Assembly (NCBI RefSeq): GCF_002920575.1 | Contig: NZ_PQSQ01000047.1 | Coordinates: 1-58,511, forward strand | Direction of reading: 5' to 3' | Length of the DNA stretch: 58,511 bases | From: Streptomyces sp. Ru73 | Lineage (GTDB): Bacteria; Actinomycetota; Actinomycetes; Streptomycetales; Streptomycetaceae | Shown here: piece by piece, positions 41,743 through 50,568 of the stretch | Position numbering within the stretch: position 1 is the first letter of the stretch | Layout: every line of letters begins with the position of its first letter | The notes under the pieces: generated by a model | The model's input: the letters and a program-made list of their open reading frames with translations, nothing else | Databases searched by the model: none | Told to the model about the DNA's origin: nothing | Translations under genes and position numbers: made by a program

Positions 41743-42408
41743 TCAGCCGGCTGCTTTCCGCCACTCGCCGGCGACCGCCGGAACGATGCCGTCCAGATGC
41801 TGCTCGGTGATGGCGCGAATGGACTCCACGCTGCACTCCCCGGCCTCGCCCCACAGCCGCCCCGCCAGCCGCATCACGCCGCTGAACGCCGCGACCACGA
41901 TCCGTGGCCGCGGATCGGTCAGCGGGTCCAGGCCCTCGCGCCGGGCGATCACGCCCGCGATCAGCTCCTCCAGCTCGGAGCTGCGCCGCAGGTGCGCGGC
42001 GACCAGGGCGGGCGTCGACTCGATCATCTGGTACGTCCGCATGTGCAGCTCGACCGGGATGATCGACTCGATGGCCTGGCCGAGGTCGTCCCAGGCCAGC
42101 AGTACGGCGTTGCGCAGCGCGTCCAGCGGGGCCTCGGCCGCCGGGCGGGCCTTCAGCGACTCCAGGAAGCGCGCCTCGACCATCTCCTGGACGGCGAAGA
42201 CCACGTCCTCCTTGGTCGTGAAGTACCGGAAGAAGGTCCGCTGGGAGACGTCGACGGCCTCGGCGATCTCGTCGATCGTGGTGCGGTCGTACCCGTGCTC
42301 GGTGCACAGCTCCAGCGCGGCCCGGATCAGGGCGTCGTGGGTCCGCCGCTTCTTCCGCTCACGCAGTCCGCACCGCAGCCCGTCACGCGGCGTCACCTCG
42401 GCCCTCAT
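41743..42408 (-). CDS. TetR-family transcriptional regulator
   Basis: The 221-residue protein has the N-terminal HTH ALELCTEHGYDRTTIDEIAEAVDVSQRTFFRYFTTKEDVVF, a typical TetR fold, and a helical ligand-binding domain. It is divergent from a 14-helix MFS exporter, and two palindromes lie in the 114-nt gap, so it most likely represses the exporter and itself. The ligand is unknown. Confidence 0.92.
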   Translation of the reverse strand: MRAEVTPRDGLRCGLRERKKRRTHDALIRAALELCTEHGYDRTTIDEIAEAVDVSQRTFFRYFTTKEDVVFAVQEMVEARFLESLKARPAAEAPLDALRNAVLLAWDDLGQAIESIIPVELHMRTYQMIESTPALVAAHLRRSSELEELIAGVIARREGLDPLTDPRPRIVVAAFSGVMRLAGRLWGEAGECSVESIRAITEQHLDGIVPAVAGEWRKAAG

Positions 42409-42455
42409 GCGCCGCCCTCCTCGTCGTATCAGTGCTGCTCACGATACCTGTGAGC

Positions 42456-42515
42456 TAACTGACAGTTACCGACTGATGAAACGCTTTGTCAACTGTCAGT
42501 CGCTGACATTATTGT
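42456..42515. promoter_or_regulatory. TetR operators and leaderless MFS promoter
   Basis: Two dyads are seen: TAACTG-A-CAGTTA (42456-42468) and TGTCAG-TCG-CTGACA (42494-42508). A longer pair CTGACAGTT / AACTGTCAG also links them. TTGTCA (42487-42492), a 17-bp spacer and TATTGT (42510-42515) form a good promoter 7 nt before the MFS ATG, with operator 2 inside the spacer. Confidence 0.75.
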
Positions 42516-42522
42516 CGGGATC

Positions 42523-44121
42523 ATGAGCTCACAGACCCCGGTAGCCGACCCGATACCGGACATACCCGCACCGGAGCCGCGCAGGGGACTGCGTGGCCAC
42601 CCCTGGCTGACCCTCTTCTCCGTCGCCATCGGCGTGATGATGGTCGCGCTCGACGGCACGATCGTCGCCATCGCCAACCCGGCCATCCAGAAGGACCTCG
42701 GCGCCTCGCTCGCCGACGTCCAGTGGATCACCAACGGATACCTCCTCGCGCTGGCCGTCGCGCTGATCACGGCGGGCAAGCTCGGTGACCGCTTCGGCCA
42801 CCGGCAGACCTTCCTCATCGGTGTGGTCGGCTTCGCCCTCGCCTCCGGGGCCATCGGCCTGTCCAGCGAGGTCTCGCTCGTCATCGTCTTCCGCGTGCTG
42901 CAGGGCCTCTTCGGCGCGCTGCTGATGCCCGCCGCGCTCGGCCTGCTGCGCGCGACCTTCCCGGCCGAGAAGCTCAACATGGCCATCGGCATCTGGGGCA
43001 TGGTCATCGGCGCCTCCACCGCCGGCGGCCCGATCGTCGGCGGCCTGCTCGTCGAGCACGTCAACTGGCAGTCCGTCTTCTTCATCAACGTCCCCGTCGG
43101 CCTCCTCGCCCTCGTCCTGGGCCTGGTGATCCTCAAGGACCACCGTGCGAAGAACGCCCCGCGCTCCTTCGACGTCCCCGGCATCGTGCTGCTGTCCGGC
43201 GCGATGTTCTGCCTCATCTGGGCGCTGATCAAGGCCGGCGAGTGGGGCTGGGGCGACGGGAAGACCTGGGGCTTCCTGATCGGCTCGATCGTGCTCTTCG
43301 TGGCCTTCGGCGCGCTGGAGACCAAGGTCCGCGAACCGCTGATCCCGCTGCGGATGTTCCGCTCCCTGCCGCTCACCGCCGGCACGGTCCTGATGGTGCT
43401 GATGGCCTTCGCCTTCATGGGCGGCCTGTTCTTCGTCACCTTCTACCTGCAGAACGTGCACGGGATGAGCCCGGTCGACAGCGGCCTGCACCTGCTGCCG
43501 CTCACCGGCATGATGATCGTCGCCTCGCCGCTCGCGGGCGCCATGATCACCAAGTTCGGCCCGCGCGTCCCGCTGGTCGGCGGCATGGTCGCCACCGCCG
43601 TCGCCATGTACGGCATGTCCACGCTGGACGTCGGCACCGGTACCGGCACCATGTCCATCTGGTTCGCCCTGCTGGGCCTCGGCCTCGCGCCCGTCATGGT
43701 CGGCGCCACCGAGGTCATCGTCGGCAACGCGCCCATGGAACTCTCCGGCGTCGCCGGCGGCCTCCAGCAGGCCGCGATGCAGGTCGGCGGCAGCCTCGGC
43801 ACCGCCGTACTGGGCGCCGTCATGGCCTCCCGGGTGAGCGGCGAGCTGCCGGACAACTGGAACGCCGCGCACCTGCCGCCCATCCCGCCGGCCCAGCTCG
43901 ACAAGGCCGCCGACGCGGTCGCCGTCGGCATGGCGCCGGTGCCGAAGGGCACTCCGGCCCCGTTCGCCGAGAAGATCACCGCGGTCGCCCACGAGACGTT
44001 CATCTCGGGCATGGGGCTGGCCTTCTCGGTCGCCTGCGGCGTCGCCGTTGTCGCGGCGGTGGTCGCGTTCGCGACGAAGCGCGGTGCGAACGCGGTCGAA
44101 GGCGGCGTCGGCCACATCTGA
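42523..44121 (+). CDS. DHA2-family MFS drug efflux transporter (EmrB/QacA type)
   Basis: The 532-residue protein has about 14 membrane helices. The N-terminal DGTIVAIANPAIQKDLGAS matches motif D1 of the DHA2 family and GKLGDRFGHRQTFLIG matches motif A; motif C-like GGPIVGGLL lies in helix 5. It exports toxic organic compounds or a secreted metabolite using the proton gradient. No ribosome site precedes the ATG; the -10 box placement indicates a leaderless transcript under TetR control. Confidence 0.94.
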   Translation: MSSQTPVADPIPDIPAPEPRRGLRGHPWLTLFSVAIGVMMVALDGTIVAIANPAIQKDLGASLADVQWITNGYLLALAVALITAGKLGDRFGHRQTFLIGVVGFALASGAIGLSSEVSLVIVFRVLQGLFGALLMPAALGLLRATFPAEKLNMAIGIWGMVIGASTAGGPIVGGLLVEHVNWQSVFFINVPVGLLALVLGLVILKDHRAKNAPRSFDVPGIVLLSGAMFCLIWALIKAGEWGWGDGKTWGFLIGSIVLFVAFGALETKVREPLIPLRMFRSLPLTAGTVLMVLMAFAFMGGLFFVTFYLQNVHGMSPVDSGLHLLPLTGMMIVASPLAGAMITKFGPRVPLVGGMVATAVAMYGMSTLDVGTGTGTMSIWFALLGLGLAPVMVGATEVIVGNAPMELSGVAGGLQQAAMQVGGSLGTAVLGAVMASRVSGELPDNWNAAHLPPIPPAQLDKAADAVAVGMAPVPKGTPAPFAEKITAVAHETFISGMGLAFSVACGVAVVAAVVAFATKRGANAVEGGVGHI

Positions 44122-44194
44122 CTTGCGGGTGCGGATCGGGGTGCCGTGCGGGTGCGCCGCGTGCGGCGCCGTCGTGGCCGGTCGCGCAGTTCCC

Positions 44195-44213
44195 CGCGCC
44201 CCTACGGGGCGCG
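44195..44213. terminator. hairpin after the MFS gene
   Basis: CGCGCCCC-TAC-GGGGCGCG, preceded by GTCGCGCAGTTCCC, resembles a hairpin sequence found between many Streptomyces genes; it probably ends the MFS transcript. Confidence 0.6.
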
Positions 44214-44340
44214 GCAACCTCCGGGCCCCGTCTTCCCCTATCAGGGTGGGCGGGGCCCGGATGTGTTCGCCACGTACCTGCGGTGCCGCCAGCGTTGCCC
44301 CGGAACGATCGTCGGACGATCACGATTCGGGGGGACCCTC

Positions 44341-44697
44341 ATGCGTACGACAATCCTCGCCGCCGCGCTCGGTGCGGCCGCGCTGGTCAGCACGCCCTTC
44401 GCCGCGGACGCCGCTTCCGGGGGCTGTGCCGCCGGGCAGCTCTGTCTCTGGCCGAAGGCCGGTTATGAAGGCCCGCGCACCACGCACGAGCTCTCCGACA
44501 CCGACATCGAGAGCTGCGTGGCGCTGCCCGCCGGCCGTCCCGCGCGCTCCTTCGTGAACCGCACCGGGCGGCCCGTCACCACGTACCAGAGCGCCGAGTG
44601 CGCCGAGACCGGCGAGTACGACACGTATCCGGGCGGCGGTACGTACGTACCGGACTCGCCGTACGAGGTGCGGGCGGTCAAGATCTGGGAGCGCTGA
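44341..44697 (+). CDS. secreted peptidase-inhibitor I36-like protein
   Basis: The 118-residue protein has a signal peptide (MRTTILAAALGAAALVSTPF, cleavage near ADAAS). A crystallin-like beta domain with four cysteines follows, including GGCAAGQLCLWPKAGYEGP, typical of the I36/SMI family of Streptomyces metallopeptidase inhibitors and related secreted proteins. GGGGGA precedes the ATG. It is a single gene between two hairpins. Whether it inhibits a peptidase is unproven. Confidence 0.85.
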   Translation: MRTTILAAALGAAALVSTPFAADAASGGCAAGQLCLWPKAGYEGPRTTHELSDTDIESCVALPAGRPARSFVNRTGRPVTTYQSAECAETGEYDTYPGGGTYVPDSPYEVRAVKIWER

Positions 44698-44721
44698 ACC
44701 GGGCCGGCCGGAAGCGGAAAG

Positions 44722-44762
44722 GGCGAGGGCCCGGGCAGCTGCGTGCTGCCCGGGCCCTCGCC
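44722..44762. terminator. strong bidirectional terminator between the I36 gene and aceE
   Basis: A perfect 18-bp stem (GGCGAGGGCCCGGGCAGC / GCTGCCCGGGCCCTCGCC) with a 5-nt loop lies between convergent stop codons. Confidence 0.9.
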
Positions 44763-44784
44763 GCGATGTACCTCAGCGGAGCGG

Positions 44785-47532
44785 TTACGCGTCGCCGCCC
44801 GCCTCGCCGGCCTCCGCCGCCGTGACGTCCAGCAGCTGGTACCGGTCCAGGGCCTGCTTCAGCGCCGAGCGGTCGACCTTGCCCTCCTTGGCGAGCTCGG
44901 TGAGCACGCCGAGGACGATCGACTGCGCGTCGATGTGGAAGAAGCGGCGCGCCGCGCCACGGGTGTCGGCGAAGCCGAAGCCGTCCGCGCCCAGCGACTG
45001 GTAGGTGCCGGGCACCCAGCGCGCGATCTGGTCCGGAACCGCACGCATCCAGTCGGAGACGGCCACGAACGGACCCTCGGAGCCGGAGAGCTTCCGCGTC
45101 ACGTACGGGACGCGCTGCTCCTCCTCCGGGTGCAGCAGGTTGTGCTCCTCCGCCTCGACGGCGTCGCGGCGCAGCTCGTTCCAGGAGGTCGCCGACCAGA
45201 CGTCCGCCTTGACGTTCCACTCCTCGGCGAGGATCTTCTGCGCCTCCAGCGCCCACGGCACGGCGACACCCGACGCCATGATCTGGGCGGGGATGGAGCC
45301 CGCGGTGCCCGGCTGGATCTTGTGGATGCCCTTGAGGATGCCCTCGACGTCCACGTCCGCCGGCTCGGCCGGGTGCACGATCGGCTCGTTGTAGACGGTG
45401 AGGTAGTAGAAGACGTCCTCGCCCGGCTTCCCGTCCGCGGTCTCGCCGTACATGCGGCGCAGGCCGTCCTGGACGATGTGCGCGATCTCGTAGCCGTACG
45501 CCGGGTCGTACGCGACGCACGCCGGGTTGGTCGAGGCCAGCAGCTGGGAGTGGCCGTCGGCGTGCTGCAGACCCTCACCGGTCAGGGTCGTACGTCCCGC
45601 GGTCGCACCCAGGACGAAACCGCGCGCCAGCTGGTCGGCCATCTGCCAGAACTGGTCGCCGGTCCGCTGGAAACCGAACATGGAGTAGAAGACGTAGACC
45701 GGGATCAGCGGCTCGCCGTGCGTGGCGTAGGCCGAGCCCGCGGCGATCAGCGAGGCGGTGCAGCCCGCCTCCGTGATGCCGTCGTGCAGCATCTGGCCGG
45801 TCGGCGACTCCTTGTACGCCAGCAGCAGCTCGCGGTCGACCGACTCGTAGATCTGGCCCAGCGGGTTGTAGATCTTCGAGGTCGGGAAGAACGCGTCCAT
45901 GCCGAAGGTGCGGTACTCGTCCGGCGCGATCGGCACGAAGCGCTTGCCGATCTCCTTGTCCCGCATCAGGTCCTTCAGCACCCGCACGAACGCCATGGTC
46001 GTGGCGATCTTCTGCTGGCCCGAGCCCTTCTTGGCCGTCGCGTACGCCTTGTCGCCCGGCAGCTGGAGCGGCTTGGCGCGCACGACACGGGTGGGCACGT
46101 AGCCGCCGCACTGCTTGCGGCGGTCGTGCATGTACTGGATCTCCTCGGAGTCCCGGCCCGGGTGGTAGTACGGCGGAAGGCCGTCCTCCAGCTCCTTGTC
46201 CGGGATCGGCAGGTGCAGCCGGTCGCGGAACATCTTCAGGTCGTCGACCGTCAGCTTCTTCATCTGGTGGGTCGCGTTGCGGCCCTCGAAGTTCGGGCCG
46301 AGCGTCCAGCCCTTGACGGTCTGCGCCAGGATCACGGTCGGCTGGCCCTTGTGCGCCTTGGCCGCCGCGTACGCCGCGTAGATCTTCTTGTGGTCGTGAC
46401 CGCCGCGCCCCAGGTGCAGGATCTGGTCGTCGGTCATGTTCTCGACCATCTTGCGCAGCCGGTGGTCGTCACCGAAGAAGTGCTCGCGGATGTACGCACC
46501 GGTCTCGGTGGCGTACGTCTGGAACTGGCCGTCCGGCGTGGTGTTCAGCTTGTTCACCAGCACGCCGTCGCGGTCCTGCGCGAGCAGCGGGTCCCAGGAG
46601 CGGTCCCAGACCAGCTTGATCACGTTCCAGCCTGCGCCGCGGAACTGCGACTCCAGCTCCTGCATGATCTTGCCGTTGCCGCGGACCGGGCCGTCCAGGC
46701 GCTGCAGGTTGCAGTTGACGACGAAGGTGAGGTTGTCCAGGCCCTCGCGCGCGGCGATGGACAGCTGGCCGAGCGACTCCGGCTCGTCCATCTCGCCGTC
46801 GCCGAGGAACGCCCAGACGTGGCTGTCGGAGGTGTCGGCGATGCCGCGCGCCTCCATGTAGCGGTTCATCCGGGCCTGGTAGATCGCGCCGAGCGGGCCG
46901 AGGCCCATCGAGACGGTCGGGAACTCCCAGAAGTCCGGCATCAGCCGCGGGTGCGGGTAGCTGGACAGACCGTTCGGGGCCTTGGACTTCTCCTGCCGGA
47001 AGCCGTCCAGCTGCTCGGCGGAGAGCCGGTCCAGGAGGTAGGCGCGGGCGTAGATGCCCGGCGAGGCGTGCCCCTGGAAGAAGACCTGGTCGCCGCCCTT
47101 GCCGTCGTCCTTGCCCCGGAAGAAGTGGTTGAAGCCCACGTCGTACAGGGAGGCCGAGGAGGCGAACGTGGCGATGTGGCCGCCGACGCCGATGCCGGGG
47201 CGCTGGGCGCGCGAGACCATGACGGCCGCGTTCCACCGGGTCGCGTTCAGGACCTTGCGCTCGATCTCCTCGTTGCCGGGGAAGAACGGCTCGTCCTTGG
47301 TGGCGATGGTGTTGACGTAGTCCGTGCTGCGCATCTCGGGCACGGCCACGCGACGCTCGCGGGCCCGCTCGATGAGGCGGAGCATGAGGTAGCGGGCACG
47401 TTCCCGGCCTCGCTCATCGACGGCTGCGTCGAGCGAGTCGAGCCATTCCTGGGTCTCTTCAGGATCGAAGTCCGGGACCTGGCTGGGAAGGCCGCCAATG
47501 ATGATCGGGTTGCGATCGGATCCGGAAGCCAC
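44785..47532 (-). CDS. aceE: pyruvate dehydrogenase E1 component (homodimeric)
   Basis: The 915-residue enzyme matches the single-chain AceE type, not the alpha/beta type. The thiamine diphosphate motif is FLGDGEMDEPESLGQLSIA ending in NLTFVVNCNLQ, and GVGGHIATFASSASLYDVG and FFQGHASPGIYARAYL are AceE hallmarks. It decarboxylates pyruvate and acetylates the lipoyl domain of E2, feeding acetyl-CoA to the TCA cycle and fatty acid synthesis. The GTG at 47532 has AAGGAA upstream. No other PDH subunit is nearby, as usual for actinobacteria. Confidence 0.96.
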   Translation of the reverse strand: MASGSDRNPIIIGGLPSQVPDFDPEETQEWLDSLDAAVDERGRERARYLMLRLIERARERRVAVPEMRSTDYVNTIATKDEPFFPGNEEIERKVLNATRWNAAVMVSRAQRPGIGVGGHIATFASSASLYDVGFNHFFRGKDDGKGGDQVFFQGHASPGIYARAYLLDRLSAEQLDGFRQEKSKAPNGLSSYPHPRLMPDFWEFPTVSMGLGPLGAIYQARMNRYMEARGIADTSDSHVWAFLGDGEMDEPESLGQLSIAAREGLDNLTFVVNCNLQRLDGPVRGNGKIMQELESQFRGAGWNVIKLVWDRSWDPLLAQDRDGVLVNKLNTTPDGQFQTYATETGAYIREHFFGDDHRLRKMVENMTDDQILHLGRGGHDHKKIYAAYAAAKAHKGQPTVILAQTVKGWTLGPNFEGRNATHQMKKLTVDDLKMFRDRLHLPIPDKELEDGLPPYYHPGRDSEEIQYMHDRRKQCGGYVPTRVVRAKPLQLPGDKAYATAKKGSGQQKIATTMAFVRVLKDLMRDKEIGKRFVPIAPDEYRTFGMDAFFPTSKIYNPLGQIYESVDRELLLAYKESPTGQMLHDGITEAGCTASLIAAGSAYATHGEPLIPVYVFYSMFGFQRTGDQFWQMADQLARGFVLGATAGRTTLTGEGLQHADGHSQLLASTNPACVAYDPAYGYEIAHIVQDGLRRMYGETADGKPGEDVFYYLTVYNEPIVHPAEPADVDVEGILKGIHKIQPGTAGSIPAQIMASGVAVPWALEAQKILAEEWNVKADVWSATSWNELRRDAVEAEEHNLLHPEEEQRVPYVTRKLSGSEGPFVAVSDWMRAVPDQIARWVPGTYQSLGADGFGFADTRGAARRFFHIDAQSIVLGVLTELAKEGKVDRSALKQALDRYQLLDVTAAEAGEAGGDA

Positions 47533-48067
47533 GCTGTTCCTTCGCTGTTCTGGTCGTGTCGTGCTCCGCCCACATGTGATGCATCCGTACTGCACACGTA
47601 TGCCGAGCCCGAGGTCAGATTTCTGTCTCTGCTGGTGTCGCGCCGTCTTCCATCGTGTACCGAGGCACGCGGATACGTCATCTCTACCTGCTGGTAACCG
47701 CCCTCCGGGAGCCGTCGCCGCGGGGCGCACTCAAGGGGGAGACCAAATCGCAACCATACGCCCATGTCACACGCCCGCGGCGGCCGACCGTACGGATATC
47801 GAACACGGGTTGCCGGTCCCGCCGTCCCCTCCGTCCTCACGGCCACGCGCGCGTACCCCATGAACAGGGGGCGACGCTGTGGCGTGAATCACCGCTCGCC
47901 GGGGTAAAAGGGGTCGTAGTTGCGGCGAGACGGCCGTATCCGTCACCGTTTTGGCGGTCTGGACGGCTGGGTACTTGCGCGATTCGCCCCGCCCGTGTGG
48001 ACTACGCCCAATGCCCCGCGCACGCGCGAGGTGTATGGCATATCCAAGACATGACAGGAGGCAATCC
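47533..48067. other. 535-nt divergent intergenic region aceE/DUF3052
   Basis: No gene was found. It is less GC-rich near aceE. It contains a TACC-AGCA-GGTA dyad (about 47685-47696) and the imperfect TGTGATGCATCCGTACTGCACA dyad (about 47575-47596) upstream of aceE. A long leader for aceE or regulator sites are likely, but nothing definite can be named. Confidence 0.45.
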
Positions 48068-48508
48068 GTGAGCGCGACCGCGGACCACGCGGAGGAGCGG
48101 ACCAACCCGGCCATCAAGCTGGGGTTCGAGCCCGGACAGGTGGTCCAGGAGATCGGCTACGACGATGACGTCGAGCAGGAGCTCCGTGAAGGCATCGAGG
48201 CCGCGATCGGCCAGGAGCTCGTCGACGAGGACTATGACGACGTGGCCGACGCCGTCGTCCTGTGGTTCCGGGAAGACGACGGCGACCTCACGGACGCGCT
48301 GGTCGACGCCATCGGTCTGATCGAGGACGGCGGCGCCGTCTGGCTGCTGACGCCGAAGACCGGACGCGACGGGTACGTCGAGCCGAGCGACATCAATGAG
48401 GCCGCGCAGACTGCGGGTCTGTCCCAGACGAAGAGCATCAACGCGGGCAAGGACTGGAGCGGCAGCCGGCTGGTCACGCCGAAGGCCGCCAAGTCCGGCA
48501 AGCGCTGA
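48068..48508 (+). CDS. DUF3052 domain-containing protein
   Basis: The 146-residue acidic protein begins with the conserved segment NPAIKLGFEPGQVVQEIGYD and contains DVADAVVLWFREDDGDLTDAL and WLLTPKTGRDGYVEPSDINE, the DUF3052 core. The C-terminus is basic (TPKAAKSGKR). AGGAGG precedes the GTG. It is divergent from aceE, as in other streptomycetes. No catalytic motif is visible and the function is unknown. Confidence 0.92.
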   Translation: MSATADHAEERTNPAIKLGFEPGQVVQEIGYDDDVEQELREGIEAAIGQELVDEDYDDVADAVVLWFREDDGDLTDALVDAIGLIEDGGAVWLLTPKTGRDGYVEPSDINEAAQTAGLSQTKSINAGKDWSGSRLVTPKAAKSGKR

Positions 48509-48528
48509 GCCGTCACGCCGGCACGTCC

Positions 48529-48594
48529 CGAGCCCCCTCCTGGTTCCCGCCCCGGCCCTCTGTGGCCGGGACGGACCGCCGGTGAGGGGGCTCG
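48529..48594 (+). terminator. nested hairpin terminator after the DUF3052 gene
   Basis: Outer stem CGAGCCCCCTC / GAGGGGGCTCG (48529-48539, 48584-48594) encloses an inner stem CCCGGCC / GGCCGGG (48551-48557, 48564-48570). Confidence 0.75.
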
Positions 48595-48669
48595 ACGCGT
48601 ACCGGGGCCGCGGTCGCCGCGTAGGGTTGGCGGGTATCTGTTCAGCATCTGCGAAGGGAAACAGCACCC

Positions 48670-49128
48670 ATGGCGATCGAGGTCGGCGCGAAGGCTCCGG
48701 AGTTCGAGCTGAAGAACCAGCACGGGGAGACCGTCAAGCTCTCCGACTTCCGCGGCGAGAAGAACGTCGTGCTGCTCTTCTACCCCTTCGCCTTCACCGG
48801 CGTGTGCACCGGCGAGCTGTGCGCCCTGCGCGACGAGCTGCCGAAGTTCGTCAACGACGACGTGCAGCTGCTCGCCGTTTCGAATGACTCGCCGTTCTCG
48901 CTGCGGGTCTTCGCCGAGCAGGAGGGCCTGGAGTACCCCCTGCTGTCGGACTTCTGGCCGCACGGCGAGGTCTCCCGCGCCTACGACGTCTTCGACGAGG
49001 AGAAGGGCTGCGCGGTGCGCGGCACCTTCATCATCGACAAGGAGGGCGTGGTGCGCTGGACGGTCGTCAACGGCCTGCCCGACGCGCGCGACCTGAACGA
49101 GTACGCCAAGGCGCTCGAGACGCTCTGA
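48670..49128 (+). CDS. ahpE: peroxiredoxin (AhpE-type)
   Basis: The 152-residue protein carries the peroxidatic motif P-x-x-x-T-x-x-C as P39-T43-C46 in FYPFAFTGVCTGELCALRDE. A second cysteine sits at 51 and a third in EEKGCAVRGTF. It matches AhpE-like one-Cys peroxiredoxins of actinobacteria, which reduce peroxides and are recycled by mycothiol/mycoredoxin. It is cytosolic and single-gene, between the DUF3052 gene and the Ter cluster. Confidence 0.92.
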   Translation: MAIEVGAKAPEFELKNQHGETVKLSDFRGEKNVVLLFYPFAFTGVCTGELCALRDELPKFVNDDVQLLAVSNDSPFSLRVFAEQEGLEYPLLSDFWPHGEVSRAYDVFDEEKGCAVRGTFIIDKEGVVRWTVVNGLPDARDLNEYAKALETL

Positions 49129-49258
49129 GGCAACACCCGGCACCCCGCCGTGGCAACAGCAGGTAATCGGTGGGAACCGGTCACTAGGATCAAAACGTTG
49201 TTCTGATGCCATGCACGACGGGGGCGATTGTGTACCCCTCGAATCTATGGGAGGACTC

Positions 49259-49834
49259 GTGGGAGTCAGCCTCAGCAAGGGCGGCAACGTCTCGCTGACG
49301 AAGGAAGCCCCCAATCTGACCGCCGTGATCGTCGGTCTGGGCTGGGACGCGCGTACCACCACCGGTACCGACTTCGACCTGGACGCCAGCGCTCTGCTGA
49401 CCAACGACCAGGGCAAGGTGGCGAACGACCAGAACTTCGTGTTCTTCAACAACCTGAAGAGCCCGGACGGGTCGGTCGAGCACACCGGTGACAACCTCAC
49501 CGGTGAGGGCGAGGGCGACGACGAGCAGATCAAGGTGAACCTGGCCGCGGTGCCGGCCGACGTCGCCAAGATCGTGTTCCCGGTGTCGATCTACGACGCC
49601 GAGACCCGCCAGCAGAGCTTCGGCCAGGTGCGCAACGCCTTCATCCGCGTGGTGAACCAGGCCGACGGCAACGAGCTCGCCCGTTACGACCTGAGCGAGG
49701 ACGCCTCGACGGAGACCGCCATGGTCTTCGGCGAGCTGTACCGCAACGGCGCCGAGTGGAAGTTCCGGGCCATCGGCCAGGGCTACGCCTCGGGCCTGCG
49801 CGGCATCGCGCAGGACTTCGGCGTGAACGTCTGA
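49259..49834 (+). CDS. terD: TerD-family protein 1
   Basis: The 191-residue TerD protein begins GVSLSKGGNVSLTKEAPNLT and has both calcium-binding loops: FDLDASALL and DNLTGEGEGDDEQIKVNL. The C-terminal GELYRNGAEWKFRAIGQGYA segment is typical. TerD proteins bind calcium and act in envelope or stress responses linked to tellurite and phage resistance phenotypes. An ideal GGGAGG lies ahead of the GTG at 49259. It heads the Ter cluster and is followed by a hairpin that may reduce read-through into terD2. Confidence 0.93.
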   Translation: MGVSLSKGGNVSLTKEAPNLTAVIVGLGWDARTTTGTDFDLDASALLTNDQGKVANDQNFVFFNNLKSPDGSVEHTGDNLTGEGEGDDEQIKVNLAAVPADVAKIVFPVSIYDAETRQQSFGQVRNAFIRVVNQADGNELARYDLSEDASTETAMVFGELYRNGAEWKFRAIGQGYASGLRGIAQDFGVNV

Positions 49835-49848
49835 CCGAGGACGTACCC

Positions 49849-49892
49849 CGCCCGGCGCCGTACGCCCCCCGAGGGGAGTGCGGCGCCGGGCG
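49849..49892 (+). terminator. hairpin between terD1 and terD2
   Basis: A perfect 12-bp stem CGCCCGGCGCCG / CGGCGCCGGGCG with a 20-nt loop lies 15 nt after the terD1 stop. Confidence 0.7.
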
Positions 49893-49938
49893 CGCTTGAG
49901 AGCAGAGCACGATCCACACCGGGGAGGAAGCGAAGAAC

Positions 49939-50514
49939 ATGGGCGTCACACTCGCCAAGGGGGGCAACGTCTCCCTCTCGAAGGCCGCACCCAATCTCAC
50001 CAAGGTCATGGTCGGCCTGGGCTGGGACGCGCGCTCCACGACCGGGGCGCCGTTCGACCTGGACGCCAGCGCCCTGCTGTGCAGCGGCGGCCGGGTGCTG
50101 GGGGACGAGTACTTCGTCTTCTACAACAACCTCAAGAGCCCCGAGGGCTCCGTCGAACACACGGGGGACAACCTCACCGGCGAGGGTGAGGGCGACGACG
50201 AATCGATTCTGGTGGATCTCGCCCAGGTCCCGGCCCAGGTCGACAAGATCGTCTTCCCTGTCTCGATCCATGACGCGGACGCGCGCGGCCAGAGCTTCGG
50301 CCAGGTCAGCAACGCCTTCATCCGCGTGGTGAACCAGGCGGACGGCAGCGAGCTGGCCCGCTACGACCTCAGCGAGGACGCCTCCACCGAGACGGCGATG
50401 ATCTTCGGCGAGGTTTACCGGTACAACGGCGAGTGGAAGTTCAGGGCCGTTGGGCAGGGGTACGCGTCGGGCCTGCGCGGCATCGCTCTAGACTTCGGGG
50501 TCAACGTTTCGTAA
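49939..50514 (+). CDS. terD: TerD-family protein 2
   Basis: The 191-residue paralogue is the same length as terD1 and mostly identical. It begins GVTLAKGGNVSLSKAAPNLT and keeps FDLDASALL and DNLTGEGEGDDESILVDL, so calcium binding should be intact. GGAGGAAG precedes the ATG. It is 54 nt upstream of the DUF475 membrane gene and probably shares a transcript with it. Confidence 0.93.
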   Translation: MGVTLAKGGNVSLSKAAPNLTKVMVGLGWDARSTTGAPFDLDASALLCSGGRVLGDEYFVFYNNLKSPEGSVEHTGDNLTGEGEGDDESILVDLAQVPAQVDKIVFPVSIHDADARGQSFGQVSNAFIRVVNQADGSELARYDLSEDASTETAMIFGEVYRYNGEWKFRAVGQGYASGLRGIALDFGVNVS

Positions 50515-50568
50515 AGCGCCGTCCACCCGTGCGCGGGGGACCCCACACAACGAGGGAATGGGTAGGAA

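Noticed and set aside
47533..48067. Riboswitch or small RNA upstream of aceE
   Set aside because: Only short dyads were seen; no known riboswitch core could be recognised by eye.
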